Positions 54,017-63,440 of a stretch of 64,000 bases of DNA are shown here, piece after piece; the first letter of the stretch is position 1, and every line of letters begins with the position of its first letter. Made by a program: the position numbers and the translations under genes. Source of the DNA: Bradyrhizobium murdochi (GTDB taxonomy: Bacteria > Pseudomonadota > Alphaproteobacteria > Rhizobiales > Xanthobacteraceae); NCBI RefSeq assembly GCF_000472965.1, contig NZ_AXAU01000004.1:323414-387413 (forward strand), given 5' to 3'. The notes under the pieces are model-generated. The model was not told the DNA's origin, did no database searches, and saw only the letters and a list, made by a program, of their open reading frames with translations.

Positions 54017-54619
54017 TCAGGGGGTAACCGAGGGAGGATCGATCCAGCCGACGTTGCCGTCCGGCCGGCGGTAAATGATGTTCACCCGGCCGCTGGACCC
54101 GTGCTGAAACACGATGCAGGCGGCCCCCGTCAGATCGAGTTCCATGACCGCCTCGCTGACCGAGAGCCGCTTCAGCGACGTGGTCGCCTCCGCGATGATG
54201 ACGGGGCTGTAGGATGTGACCTCTTCGTCGCCTCCCGCCGGCGCCTCGATCACATAGCTCGGCGCATCGAGCACCGGGGTATTGATCTCGGCCAGCGCCG
54301 CGGAGGCCGCATAGGCCTTGCGGGCCGAGCGGTCCTTCAGCCGGCTCTTGTAGCGGCGCAGGCGCTTCTCGATCATCAAGAGCGCCTGGTCGGCGCTGGC
54401 ATAGGCATCGGGAGCATTGGAATCGGCCTCCAGCGTAATCCCGGAGTCCAGATGCAGCGCGCAATCGGTGCGGAAGCCGAAGCCATCCTTGCTCAGCGTG
54501 ATGTGGCCGGAATAGTTGCCGTCGAAATACTTTCTCAAGACCTCATCGGTGCGCTCGCTGACGCGCGAACGAAGCGCCTCGCCGACACTGATGCTTTTCC
54601 CGGAGATTCGAAGGGTCAT
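54017..54619 (-). CDS. hpf: Long-form ribosome hibernation-promoting factor
   Basis: A 200-residue HPF/RaiA protein. The N-terminal domain (1-105) holds MTLRISGKSISVGEALRSRV and VEADSNAPDAYASADQA-like segments (ITLEADSNAPDAYASAD) that bind the 30S decoding site. The C-terminal domain from about 145 (RLSVSEAVMELDLTGAACIV) dimerises ribosomes into 100S particles. Position between rpoN and ptsN is conserved. Confidence 0.94.
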   Translation of the reverse strand: MTLRISGKSISVGEALRSRVSERTDEVLRKYFDGNYSGHITLSKDGFGFRTDCALHLDSGITLEADSNAPDAYASADQALLMIEKRLRRYKSRLKDRSARKAYAASAALAEINTPVLDAPSYVIEAPAGGDEEVTSYSPVIIAEATTSLKRLSVSEAVMELDLTGAACIVFQHGSSGRVNIIYRRPDGNVGWIDPPSVTP

Positions 54620-54748
54620 TTGATGCCTCGCTTGATGCCTCGACTACTCTGGTGTTGCCGGAGCATGGCCCATTCGGAAAGCCGGTGTCGCCTTCCGGGC
54701 CGCGCTCTGTCGGGGACCTGACACTATCGCGATCTGACGCGAACGCAA

Positions 54749-56398
54749 TCAGGCCGGCGCTGCATCGCGGGACCGGTCGGAGGAAGTGGCGGGAGCGGAA
54801 AGGGCGTTACCGAGCATGCTCTGTTTGTCGCGGCGGCGCTGGACCGAAGAAGGAATGCGCATGGCTTCGCGGTACTTCGCGACCGTGCGGCGGGCAATAT
54901 CAATGCCCGATTCGCGCAATCGTTCCACGATTGTATCGTCGGAGAGGATCGCGCTCGGCGCTTCCGCATCGATCAATTGCTTGATGTGGTGGCGGACCGC
55001 TTCCGCCGAATGCGCCTCGCCGCCGTCGGCCGAAGCAATCGAGGCGGTAAAGAAATATTTCAGCTCGAAACTGCCGCGATTGGTCGCCATGTATTTGTTG
55101 GCGGTGACCCGCGACACCGTGGATTCATGCATCTGGATCGCGTCCGCCACCGCTTTCAGATTCAGCGGCCGCAGATGCGCGACGCCATGGGTGAAGAATC
55201 CGTCCTGCTGGCGGACGATTTCGGTGGCGACCTTCAGGATGGTGCGGGCGCGCTGATCGAGTGCGCGCACCAGCCAGGTCGCGTTCTGCAGGCAGTCGCT
55301 GAAATAGGATTTGTCGCCGTCCTTGCGGATCGTCTTCGACAGCTCGGTGTAATAGACTTGATTGACCAGCACGCGCGGCAAGGTGTCGCTGTTGAGTTCG
55401 ACATGCCATCCGCCGTCCGGGCCGGGCCGCACATAGACGTCGGGCACCATGGTCTGGGTGCGCGCCGAGCCGAACTTGAGGCCGGGCTTCGGATCGAGAC
55501 GCCGTATCTCACCGATCATGTCGGTGATGTCTTCGTCGTCGACGCCGCACAGTTTGCGTAAAGACGCAATGTCGCGCCGCGCCAGCAGACCGAGATTTTC
55601 CACCAGCGCTTGCATGGCCGGGTCGTAGCGGTTGAGTTCGCGGAGCTGGATCGCAAGGCACTCGCTCAGGTTCCGCGCGCACACGCCGGGCGGATCGAAC
55701 GTCTGCAGCACCGCGAGCACGGCACCGACGTCCGCCTGCGAGGCGCCCAGGCGCTCGGCAGCCTGCCCCAGATCCGGCGGCAGATAGCCGGCATCATCGA
55801 CCAGATCGATCAGGTACTGCCCGATCATGCGCTGCGCCGGCGCGCTGAAGGCGACCGCGAGTTGTTCGGCGAGGTGGCTGGATAGCGTCACCTCAGCGGC
55901 GACGAAGGCTTCCAGATTGTATTCGTCGTCATTGGAGGCGCCCCCGCCCCACTCGGTGTAGGCGGTCGGCGCCGCGTCCTGTGCGGCGCGCGCGGCGGCT
56001 TCGGCGGGCTCTTCGGAAAAGACGTTGTCGAGCGGGGTGTCGAGCGTCTGCTCGATCTCGGTCCGGCTGCCGAGGTCGCGGTTTAGCCAGTCCTCTTGGC
56101 CGGGCTCGAAGGTCTCGCTCCCTGGGCCGGTGCTCATATCGGAGGCATCGCCGCCGCCATTCTCACCATAGCTGCCGGAGTCGGAGAATTCGGCGCGCTC
56201 GGGTACCGGCTCGCCTGCAACCGGCGGTTCGGGGCCGTCGCTGGCCCGTTCCAGCAGCGGATTGCGCTCCAATTCCTCCTCGACGAAAGCCGAGAGGTCG
56301 AGATTGGACAATTGCAGCAGCTTGATCGCCTGCATCAATTGCGGCGTCATCACCAGCGACTGCGACTGCCGGAACTCTAATCTCTGCGTCAGCGCCAT
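54749..56398 (-). CDS. rpoN: RNA polymerase sigma-54 factor
   Basis: A 549-residue sigma-54. Region I at the N-terminus is Gln/Leu-rich (QRLEFRQSQSLVMTPQLMQA), region II is acidic (55-150), the core-binding part follows, then the helix-turn-helix HESTVSRVTANKYMATNRG and the RpoN box ARRTVAKYRE at 502-511. It directs nitrogen, symbiosis and other enhancer-dependent genes. Bradyrhizobium can have two rpoN copies; this one, linked to lptB, hpf and ptsN, is the housekeeping-type locus. The C-terminal tail is about 38 residues past the box. Confidence 0.96.
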   Translation of the reverse strand: MALTQRLEFRQSQSLVMTPQLMQAIKLLQLSNLDLSAFVEEELERNPLLERASDGPEPPVAGEPVPERAEFSDSGSYGENGGGDASDMSTGPGSETFEPGQEDWLNRDLGSRTEIEQTLDTPLDNVFSEEPAEAAARAAQDAAPTAYTEWGGGASNDDEYNLEAFVAAEVTLSSHLAEQLAVAFSAPAQRMIGQYLIDLVDDAGYLPPDLGQAAERLGASQADVGAVLAVLQTFDPPGVCARNLSECLAIQLRELNRYDPAMQALVENLGLLARRDIASLRKLCGVDDEDITDMIGEIRRLDPKPGLKFGSARTQTMVPDVYVRPGPDGGWHVELNSDTLPRVLVNQVYYTELSKTIRKDGDKSYFSDCLQNATWLVRALDQRARTILKVATEIVRQQDGFFTHGVAHLRPLNLKAVADAIQMHESTVSRVTANKYMATNRGSFELKYFFTASIASADGGEAHSAEAVRHHIKQLIDAEAPSAILSDDTIVERLRESGIDIARRTVAKYREAMRIPSSVQRRRDKQSMLGNALSAPATSSDRSRDAAPA

Positions 56399-56604
56399 GA
56401 GGCCAAGAACCGATCTACCAAAAGTTGGTCCGATTCTTGCTTATATTAGTCCAACGCCCTTGTACACGCCTTGACGAATGCGAAAATTGGGCTATGGCGC
56501 GATCAGCGACCGCGGGAAGCCGAGCCGGTCCCGGGCGCGCCAGAAAATCCTGATTGAGTGCAATACCTTATGAACGAACCGCCGATATTTTGTCGGGTCG
56601 TGCG

Positions 56605-57612
56605 CTATAGTCGGAATTCCTCGCCAAGGTAAAGACGGCGTACATCCGGATCGTTGACGATCTCTTCCGGACTGCCCTCGGTCAGTATCTGTCCGGCATA
56701 GACGATATAGGCGCGGTCGGTGAGGCCGAGCGTTTCGCGGACATTGTGGTCGGTGATCAGGACGCCGATGCCACGGTTGGTGAGGTGGCGGACCAGGTCC
56801 TGAATGTCGCCGACCGCGATCGGATCGATGCCGGCAAAGGGCTCGTCCAGCAGCATGTAGTTCGGACGCGTCGCCAGCGCGCGCGCAATTTCGACGCGGC
56901 GGCGCTCGCCGCCGGAGAGCGCGATCGATGGCGATTTGCGCAAGCGCGTGATGTTGAACTCGTCGAGCAGCGAATTGAGTTCGGCCTCCCGCTTCTTGCG
57001 GTTGGGCTCGACGACCTCAAGCACGGCGCGAATATTCTGTTCGACGGTGAGGCCGCGAAAGATCGAGGCTTCCTGCGGCAGATAGCCGATGCCGAGCCGC
57101 GCGCGCTGATACATCGGCAGTTGCGTCACGTCGTGACCGTCGAGTTCGATGGCGCCGCGATCCGCCTTGATCAGGCCGGTGATCATGTAGAACACGGTGG
57201 TCTTGCCGGCGCCGTTCGGGCCGAGCAGACCGACCGCCTCGCCGCGGCGAACATAGATGCTGACGCCGCGCACCACTTGCCGTGTGCCAAAACTTTTTTC
57301 CACGCTGTGCACAGCGAGAAAGCCGGGCCGCTTGACGAGGCGTGGCGCTTCGCCGCCATTGACCTTGGCGCGAGGCGCCTGTGCCCGTGAACGCGCTCTC
57401 TCCTCGCGAGGTTCGACGTGGGGCTCAGGCTGCGGCAATTGCAGCCCGGGCAGCGAAGCCGAACGGGCCATTGGCGGCGCATCGCGCACCGGGCTCGCCA
57501 GCATGTCGCCGAAGGAATCGCCAAGCGCGGTGATGTCCTCGCGCGAACGCGCAAAGCCTACAGGGCCGCGTTTCGCGGGGCGTCGACGGAACATGCCGAA
57601 TAAATCCACCAT
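56605..57612 (-). CDS. lptB: LPS export ABC transporter ATPase with a long N-terminal extension
   Basis: A 335-residue ATPase of the LptB2FG machine that extracts LPS from the inner membrane. The ABC domain begins near residue 97: Walker [10 protein letters not shown] (131-139), signature [15 protein letters not shown], Walker [13 protein letters not shown] and [10 protein letters not shown]. LptB is usually about 240-260 residues; here about 96 residues, rich in Pro, Arg and Ala, precede the fold and look disordered. [14 protein letters not shown] is the only good upstream start, but an internal start cannot be excluded. Confidence 0.92.
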   Translation of the reverse strand: MVDLFGMFRRRPAKRGPVGFARSREDITALGDSFGDMLASPVRDAPPMARSASLPGLQLPQPEPHVEPREERARSRAQAPRAKVNGGEAPRLVKRPGFLAVHSVEKSFGTRQVVRGVSIYVRRGEAVGLLGPNGAGKTTVFYMITGLIKADRGAIELDGHDVTQLPMYQRARLGIGYLPQEASIFRGLTVEQNIRAVLEVVEPNRKKREAELNSLLDEFNITRLRKSPSIALSGGERRRVEIARALATRPNYMLLDEPFAGIDPIAVGDIQDLVRHLTNRGIGVLITDHNVRETLGLTDRAYIVYAGQILTEGSPEEIVNDPDVRRLYLGEEFRL

Positions 57613-57801
57613 CCCGCTTCGCTTATGCCTTTCACGGTGATTCCGCGACGCGCCCGCCGGCGAATCGCTTCGCTAGCGAACCATGAATGAATGGATGTCC
57701 CTGCCCAGCGAAACACCCCGCCGTGCGCCCTGTAGATACAGGTTCGCGCTATCGGCTTCAACCGTGACCGGCCCAAATAATCTTTAAGACGCTGATCTGG
57801 C

Positions 57802-58476
57802 TTATTTTTTACCAGGGATCAGCGAGGGTATCTGAACCGGAGCGGCCTTCGACCCGCCCGATCCCGACCCGCAATTCTCTCCCTGGATGAACATGCCCTG
57901 CACCTTGCCGCTGTCGGATTCGACGCGCGACACGCCGGTCGTCATGTCGACCTTGAGGCGGTCGCCCTTGAGCACGTTCTTGCACTGGGTCAGCACGACC
58001 CCGCCCACCATGGTGATGAGGTTGGCCCGCGTGTCGAAAATCGCAGTCTCGCCGGTCACAACCTGGTCCTTCTGCGTGACCACGACGGAGCCCTTGGCTT
58101 CGAGCCGGCGGATAGACGAGCTGCCGCCGGGTCCGGGGCTCGCGGACTGCATCGACGCGGATTTCGATCCCTTGGGCGTAGCGGGCGGCGCGTCCGACGC
58201 CGGGCCGGAGTCGTAAAACACCACCAGCGACTTCGAGGTCATGGTGGTATCGCCCTGCACGACCTTCACGTTTCCGGAAAAGGTCGCCTCCTTTTTCTTG
58301 TCGCGCATCTCGAGCGAGGCTGCCTCGATTTGAATCGGCTGATCGCGGTTTTGCGAAAAGCCCTGCATCGCATTCGGCACGCCCGACATGGCGCCTTGCG
58401 CGAAGGCGCCATCGGAGGCGGTCAACGCGAGCACAAGCGCTGCGGCCGCAAACCTGTGCGAGAACAACTGCATCAT
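57802..58476 (-). CDS. lptA: LPS transport periplasmic protein LptA
   Basis: A 224-residue periplasmic beta-jellyroll (OstA-fold) protein bridging LptC and LptD. Residues 1-26 are a signal peptide. IQIEAASLEMRDKKKEATFSGNVKVVQGDTTM is the LptA core beginning (read here in part: EATFSGNVKVVQGD), and MVGGVVLTQCKNVLKGDRL the end. A Ser/Pro/Gly-rich insertion lies at about 85-120. It starts 6 bp after the lptC stop, so they are co-expressed. Confidence 0.9.
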   Translation of the reverse strand: MMQLFSHRFAAAALVLALTASDGAFAQGAMSGVPNAMQGFSQNRDQPIQIEAASLEMRDKKKEATFSGNVKVVQGDTTMTSKSLVVFYDSGPASDAPPATPKGSKSASMQSASPGPGGSSSIRRLEAKGSVVVTQKDQVVTGETAIFDTRANLITMVGGVVLTQCKNVLKGDRLKVDMTTGVSRVESDSGKVQGMFIQGENCGSGSGGSKAAPVQIPSLIPGKK

Positions 58477-58482
58477 AGGATA

Positions 58483-59229
58483 TCATTTCGTATTGGCGGA
58501 CTTGCCGCTGATGGACCGCGTCTTCGGCGCTGGCTGCGGCTCGGGCTCAGGTGCCGGAGCGCTTTCCATGACCAGGTTCATCACGACATTGCCTTCGAAG
58601 CGCACGATCTCGCCGCTGTTGATGATCCTGAGCCGGTCGGCGGTGAGCGTACCGTTCAGCAATTTGACGTCGACATGCTCGTCCGACGTCACCGTCCCCT
58701 TGTTGATGTCGACATAGGCCTGCGACAGTTTCGCCTCGTAGCCGGTGGAGGATTGCAGGAAGATATCCTTGCGCAGGTCGAGCATCTGCTGCTTGCTGTC
58801 GAAAAATCCCGTGCGGGCATCCATCGTCACCGTGCTCTTGTCCTCCATCATGACCTTGGCCCGCAGCGTCTGGAGTTCGACGTGATCGGGGTTGGCCAGA
58901 TCCTGGATCGCCGCCTTGGCCCACAAATCGTAGGGGCGCTGGTCGGTGGAGAAGCCGGCCAGGTGCGGCGTTTCCATGGTGATCTTGGTTCCGGACACGA
59001 CGAGATTGCCCATGTCGACCGGCAACTTCGAGAGCCCCGTGATGCGGAACGGGTTGAAGATCGAGATCGCGACGATCCCGGCCATGGCCAGCAGCACGGC
59101 TGCCGGAACCGCGACCCGCAGCACCCGCACCATCCGGCTATGGCGGGCGGCCGCGGCAAAACGGGCCTCCATTCCGGTGGCAAAGGCTGGGTTCTGTATC
59201 GAGTTCACCGCGGCTCCAAAGACGCCCAA
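58483..59229 (-). CDS. lptC: LPS export protein LptC
   Basis: A 248-residue bitopic inner-membrane protein: one transmembrane segment at about 37-60 (VLRVAVPAAVLLAMAGIVAI) and a periplasmic OstA-like domain after it. It passes LPS from LptB2FG to LptA. The rnd-lptC-lptA-lptB-rpoN order is standard in alphaproteobacteria. The C-terminus has a Pro/Glu-rich tail (ESAPAPEPEPQPAP). Confidence 0.88.
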   Translation of the reverse strand: MGVFGAAVNSIQNPAFATGMEARFAAAARHSRMVRVLRVAVPAAVLLAMAGIVAISIFNPFRITGLSKLPVDMGNLVVSGTKITMETPHLAGFSTDQRPYDLWAKAAIQDLANPDHVELQTLRAKVMMEDKSTVTMDARTGFFDSKQQMLDLRKDIFLQSSTGYEAKLSQAYVDINKGTVTSDEHVDVKLLNGTLTADRLRIINSGEIVRFEGNVVMNLVMESAPAPEPEPQPAPKTRSISGKSANTK

Positions 59230-59338
59230 GAGAGCGTCATCCTACCCGCAATCGCGGGATTATGCAGCCCGGACACTCGCGATGAGTGTGACCGAAACGG
59301 GGCGGAAGCGGGCAGCCCGGCGCTTCAAATGGTCCCGG

Positions 59339-59953
59339 TCACGAATGCGCGAAGATGTCCTCGGCCTCCCAGCCGCCGAGATCGAGTATTGCCCGGGTCG
59401 GCAGGAAGTCGAAACAGGCCTGCGCCATCGCTGTCCGTCCCTCGCGCGCCAGCATGGCATCGAGCCGCTCGCGAAGGCCATGCAGATGCAGCACGTCGGA
59501 CGCGGCATAGGCGAGCTGCGCCTCGCTCAAATTCGCTGATCCCCAGTCGCTCGACTGCTGTTGCTTCGACAGATCGATGTTGAGCAGCTCGCGCACCAGG
59601 TCCTTCAGGCCGTGGCGGTCGGTATAGGTGCGGCTCAGCCGCGAGGCGATCTTGGTGCAATAGACCGGCTGCGGCATCACGCCGAAGGTGTTGTAGAGCA
59701 CGGCGACATCGAAGCGGGCGAAGTGGAAGATCTTCGTGATCGCGGGATTGGCGAGCAGCGCCTTCAGGTTCGGCGCGTCGGTGTGGCCTTTCGGGATCTG
59801 GATGACATCAGCGCTGCCATCGCCGTTCGATATCTGCACCACGCAGAGCCGGTCACGATGCGGATTGAGCCCCATGGTCTCGGTATCGATCGCCACCGAA
59901 TCCTTGTAGCGGGACAGATCGGGTAGGTCGCCACGATGCAGGCGGATTGTCAT
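59339..59953 (-). CDS. rnd: Ribonuclease D, short form without HRDC domains
   Basis: A 204-residue DEDD-family 3'-5' exonuclease. The acidic residues are in SVAIDTETMGLNP, FHFARFDVAVL and YAASDVLHL, consistent with the DEDDy class. E. coli RNase D is about 375 residues with HRDC repeats; here only the exonuclease domain is present, as in other alphaproteobacteria. MTIRLHRGDLPD is chosen as start. Likely acts in tRNA 3' maturation. Confidence 0.9.
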   Translation of the reverse strand: MTIRLHRGDLPDLSRYKDSVAIDTETMGLNPHRDRLCVVQISNGDGSADVIQIPKGHTDAPNLKALLANPAITKIFHFARFDVAVLYNTFGVMPQPVYCTKIASRLSRTYTDRHGLKDLVRELLNIDLSKQQQSSDWGSANLSEAQLAYAASDVLHLHGLRERLDAMLAREGRTAMAQACFDFLPTRAILDLGGWEAEDIFAHS

Positions 59954-60028
59954 GAAGGGAAGCCTCGTCTTAGTCGATTCGACGGAAACACTAGCGCCCG
60001 GAGCCGCGGGTGGCGAGCGGCCAACCAT

Positions 60029-60418
60029 GGCTTATAGGCCGGGAATTGGCGGCTTTGTGGTGATTTTGTCCGCTTTGTCGGGCGATCGATTGCTCTGCGC
60101 GCTGAGGAGCGTCTCCGCAACGGCCCGGAATAGCCGGCCACGCCAGGTTCGGGACCGCTCAGGCCGTCTTCGGCTCGGACGATTTCGGGGGCGGAAGCTC
60201 CGGACTGCGGCTCAGCAATGAAAGCACTCATCTCTGGAAACATGCGGCTATCGATAATTGTTCTTGGGCAAGCTGACTTGCCGCAGTGGCGTGCGACAAC
60301 GAGCCGTTGCGCTGTTCCCGAAATGTTGTCTGCGGCTCAGGAGCGGGCGAAGGCTCCCCCTCGTGACCGGACAGGTCCCGCTGACTACTCGCAGATGCCG
60401 GATTTTGGGCATGGGCAG
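60029..60418. other. Intergenic region between rnd and tRNA-Leu
   Basis: Together with the 75 bp just upstream of rnd this holds the promoter for rnd-lptCAB. I find no credible gene; short open frames here lack ribosome binding sites and family features. No strong inverted repeat stands out. Confidence 0.4.
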
Positions 60419-60505
<87 letters not shown>

Positions 60506-60654
60506 CCGGGCGGGTTAGTAAGGATCAGTCACGCGCTTGTCAAATCGCTTCAGCACCATCCGAAATCCGCTGTACAGCGGGCCCACGTTGGCGTATCGCG
60601 AATCCGCTAAATCCAACCTATATCTTCGAATTTGACCGGCAGGAATTGACCCCG

Positions 60655-61635
60655 ATGGCATTGCACGCGGCAGCGAACCTGGAAACGCTCATCACGGTGT
60701 TTGGCGGATCGGGCTTTCTGGGACGAAACGTGGTCCGGGCGTTGGCCAAGCGCGGCTATCGGATTCGGGTCGCGGTGCGGCGGCCCGAACTGGCGGGGCA
60801 CCTGCAGCCGCTCGGCCGCGTCGGCCAGATCCACCCCGTGCAGGCCAATCTGCGCTACCCGGCTTCGGTGGAGGCGGTGATGCGCGGTTCCGAAGCCGTG
60901 GTCAACCTGGTCGGCACCCTGGCCGAGAGCGGCGCGCAGACCTTCGACGCGGTGCAGACCAAAGGCGCCGAAACCATCGCCAAGGCCGCCGCCGCCATCG
61001 GCGCGCAGGTGGTGCATGTATCGGCGATCGGCGCCGACGAGAATTCGCCGTCGGCCTACTTCCGCTCCAAGGCTTTAGGCGAGAAGGCCGTGCTGGCGGC
61101 GGCGCCATCGGCCACGATCCTGCGGCCGTCGCTGCTGTTCGGGCCCGAGGATCAATTCACCAACCGCTTTGCGTCGCTCGCCCGGATATCGCCGTTCCTG
61201 CCGCTGATCGGCGGCGGCGAGACACGGATACAGCCGGCCTATGTCGCCGACGTCGCCAACGCGGTTGCCGACGCCGCCGAGGGCAAGACCAAGCCGGGCG
61301 TGACCTACGAGCTCGGCGGGCCCGATGTGCTGACCATGCGCGAGATCATGGAAATCATCCTCAAGATCACCGACCGCAAGCGCATGCTGATTTCGCTGCC
61401 GTGGGGGCTGGCGAAGCTAAAGTCGCAGTTCCTGCAATTCGCGCCGGGTCCGCTCACGCTGACGCCAGACCAGGTGGCGATGCTGCAAGTCGACAATGTC
61501 GTGTCGGACGAAGCGAAGGCGGCTGGCCTGACGCTGCAGGGGCTCGGCATTACGCCGGAGGCTATGGAAGCGATCGCCCCGCAATATCTCTGGCGCTTCC
61601 GCGCCGCCGGGCAGTTTCAACGGAAGAGCGCGTAG
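60655..61635 (+). CDS. Complex I NDUFA9-like NAD(P)H-binding protein
   Basis: A 326-residue short-chain-dehydrogenase-like protein of the atypical SDR5 group. The nucleotide motif is [20 protein letters not shown] at the N-terminus; Arg residues after it ([10 protein letters not shown]) suggest NADPH. The SDR catalytic Tyr-Lys pair is not evident ([11 protein letters not shown] instead). Homologues are accessory subunit NDUFA9 of mitochondrial complex I; in alphaproteobacteria the role is unclear and no nuo gene is adjacent. ATG at 60655 has AGGA 10 nt upstream. Confidence 0.87.
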   Translation: MALHAAANLETLITVFGGSGFLGRNVVRALAKRGYRIRVAVRRPELAGHLQPLGRVGQIHPVQANLRYPASVEAVMRGSEAVVNLVGTLAESGAQTFDAVQTKGAETIAKAAAAIGAQVVHVSAIGADENSPSAYFRSKALGEKAVLAAAPSATILRPSLLFGPEDQFTNRFASLARISPFLPLIGGGETRIQPAYVADVANAVADAAEGKTKPGVTYELGGPDVLTMREIMEIILKITDRKRMLISLPWGLAKLKSQFLQFAPGPLTLTPDQVAMLQVDNVVSDEAKAAGLTLQGLGITPEAMEAIAPQYLWRFRAAGQFQRKSA

Positions 61636-61651
61636 TCTTCGTAGCGAATCC

Positions 61652-61739
61652 GTAGGGTGGGCAAAGGCGCTCTTGCGCCGTGCCCACCATTCAATATCGC
61701 GCTCGTGATGGTGGGCACGCTTCGCTTTGCCCACCCTAC
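61652..61739. repeat. Palindromic intergenic repeat, copy 2
   Basis: Starts GTAGGGTGGGCAAAGGCGC and ends GCTTTGCCCACCCTAC, the same element as 21105-21195 with a different central loop. It fills the gap between the convergent NDUFA9-like and uppP genes. Confidence 0.82.
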
Positions 61740-61756
61740 ACTCTACAATTCGAGAA

Positions 61757-62563
61757 CTACCTCCCCAGCGCCAGCGCGATCAGGCCGAGCGTGCCGAGGG
61801 CGACGCGCCACCATGCAAAAAACGTGAATCCGTGGCGGGTGACGTAGGTGAGGAACGTCTTCACCACGATGGTCGCGGTGACGAACGAGACTACGAAGCC
61901 GACCGCGATGATACCTATGTGATCGGTCGTCATCTCGGCGCGGTTCTTGTAGAAATCATAAGCGAACGCGCCGATCATGGTCGGGATCGCGAGAAAGAAC
62001 GAAAACTCCGCGGCCGATCGCTTGTCACCGCCGAGCAGCATCGCCGCCACGATGCTGGCGCCGGAGCGCGACACGCCGGGAATCATCGCCACGCATTGCG
62101 CAATGCCGATCCACAGATACATCAGCAGCGGATAGCGCGTAGCATCGTGCTGTGTCGGCTTGAGATAGAGTTGATCGACCCACAACAGAATTGCGCCGCC
62201 GACGATCAGGGTGAAGCACACCACCCACGGATTGAAGAGAAACTCTTTGATGTACTTGCCGGCAACCAGGCCGATGAGCACCGCAGGCAGAAACGCCAGC
62301 AATATGCCGATCACGAAACGCTGGTCGTCCGGATTGGTGAACATGCCGAGCGCTACGCGCCACAATTTGACGAAATAGAGCATGACGATGGCGAGGATCG
62401 CGCCGAGCTGAATCAGCACGACAAAGCTCTGCCAGAACGCGCCCTCGCCAAGCCCGAAGAATCGTTGCGCGACCAGCATATGGCCGGTCGACGAAACCGG
62501 CAGGAATTCCGTGACGCCCTCGATGATGCCGAGAATCACCGCGTTCACTACATCCGACATCAT
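61757..62563 (-). CDS. uppP: Undecaprenyl-diphosphatase
   Basis: A 268-residue multi-pass inner-membrane phosphatase (BacA/UppP) recycling the undecaprenyl carrier for peptidoglycan and LPS O-chains. The motifs GVTEFLPVSSTGHM and PGVSRSGASIVAAML contain the catalytic Glu, Ser/His and Arg residues. It also gives basal bacitracin tolerance in other bacteria. It is divergent from the FzlA-like gene. Confidence 0.95.
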   Translation of the reverse strand: MMSDVVNAVILGIIEGVTEFLPVSSTGHMLVAQRFFGLGEGAFWQSFVVLIQLGAILAIVMLYFVKLWRVALGMFTNPDDQRFVIGILLAFLPAVLIGLVAGKYIKEFLFNPWVVCFTLIVGGAILLWVDQLYLKPTQHDATRYPLLMYLWIGIAQCVAMIPGVSRSGASIVAAMLLGGDKRSAAEFSFFLAIPTMIGAFAYDFYKNRAEMTTDHIGIIAVGFVVSFVTATIVVKTFLTYVTRHGFTFFAWWRVALGTLGLIALALGR

Positions 62564-62747
62564 GATGTGGGTCCGTTTTGGCTGGAAAAGTCGCGTCCTT
62601 CTCGCCTATTCATCCCGATGCCGCAATCGCAAAAAAACGCCAAAGACAGGTTGCCTCTTACGTCTGCTTGGCTAGTGTCGCGATTCGCATGACGCGGCTT
62701 GACCGCTCGGGTTCCTTGAGCGTCGCCGCGAATTGTTCAAGGATTTC

Positions 62748-63440
62748 ATGTACACGCTCTATCATCATCCGTTCTGTCCGCATTCGCGCTTCATCCGCCT
62801 AGTGCTGGGCGAACACGGCCTCGATCTGCGGCTGGTGGAAGAACGAGCCTGGGAACGGCGTGAAGGGTTTCTCGTGCTCAATCCCGCGGGCACCACACCG
62901 GTGTTGATGGCTGACGGCTTTCCGCCGATTCCCGGCGCAGGCGTCATCGCCGAATATCTCGACGAGACGCACGGCCTGGAGGCCGGCGAGCGGCGGCTGT
63001 TGCCGGCGTCGATGGCGGAGCGCGTCGAGGTGCGCCGGCTGATGGCGTGGTTCAATGAAAAATTCTTCGAGGAGGCCTCGAACCCGCTGGTAACCGAGCG
63101 CATCTATAAGCGTTTTATGAGCGAGGAGAATGGCGGCGGCGCGCCGGCGGCCGATGTGATCCGCGCAGCCAAGGCCAATGTGCGCTATCATCTGGCCTAT
63201 ATCGGCTGGCTGGCGCAGACGCGCAATTTCCTCGCCGGCGACCGGCTGAGCTACGCGGATCTCGCCGCCGCGGCGCACCTTTCGGCGATCGATTATCTGG
63301 GCGATGTGCCATGGAGCGAGGACGAAGCGGCAAAGATGTGGTACGCGCGGGTGAAATCCCGCCCGTCGTTCCGCCCGCTCTTGAGCGAGTGGCTGGCGGG
63401 CGTTCCGGCGTCACGCACCTACGTGGACCTCGACTTCTGA
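62748..63440 (+). CDS. fzlA: GST-fold protein, probable FzlA-type FtsZ regulator
   Basis: A 230-residue glutathione-S-transferase-like protein. The thioredoxin-like N-terminus (MYTLYHHPFCPHSRFIRLVL, then LNPAGTTPVLM) and an all-helical C-terminal domain are clear. Length, the uppP/queG setting and the conserved acidic C-terminal tail ending TYVDLDF recall FzlA, an FtsZ-binding protein that controls constriction in Caulobacter. An ATG 15 bp upstream is possible. Assignment beyond GST family is from memory of FzlA, so plain GST remains an alternative. Confidence 0.7.
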   Translation: MYTLYHHPFCPHSRFIRLVLGEHGLDLRLVEERAWERREGFLVLNPAGTTPVLMADGFPPIPGAGVIAEYLDETHGLEAGERRLLPASMAERVEVRRLMAWFNEKFFEEASNPLVTERIYKRFMSEENGGGAPAADVIRAAKANVRYHLAYIGWLAQTRNFLAGDRLSYADLAAAAHLSAIDYLGDVPWSEDEAAKMWYARVKSRPSFRPLLSEWLAGVPASRTYVDLDF

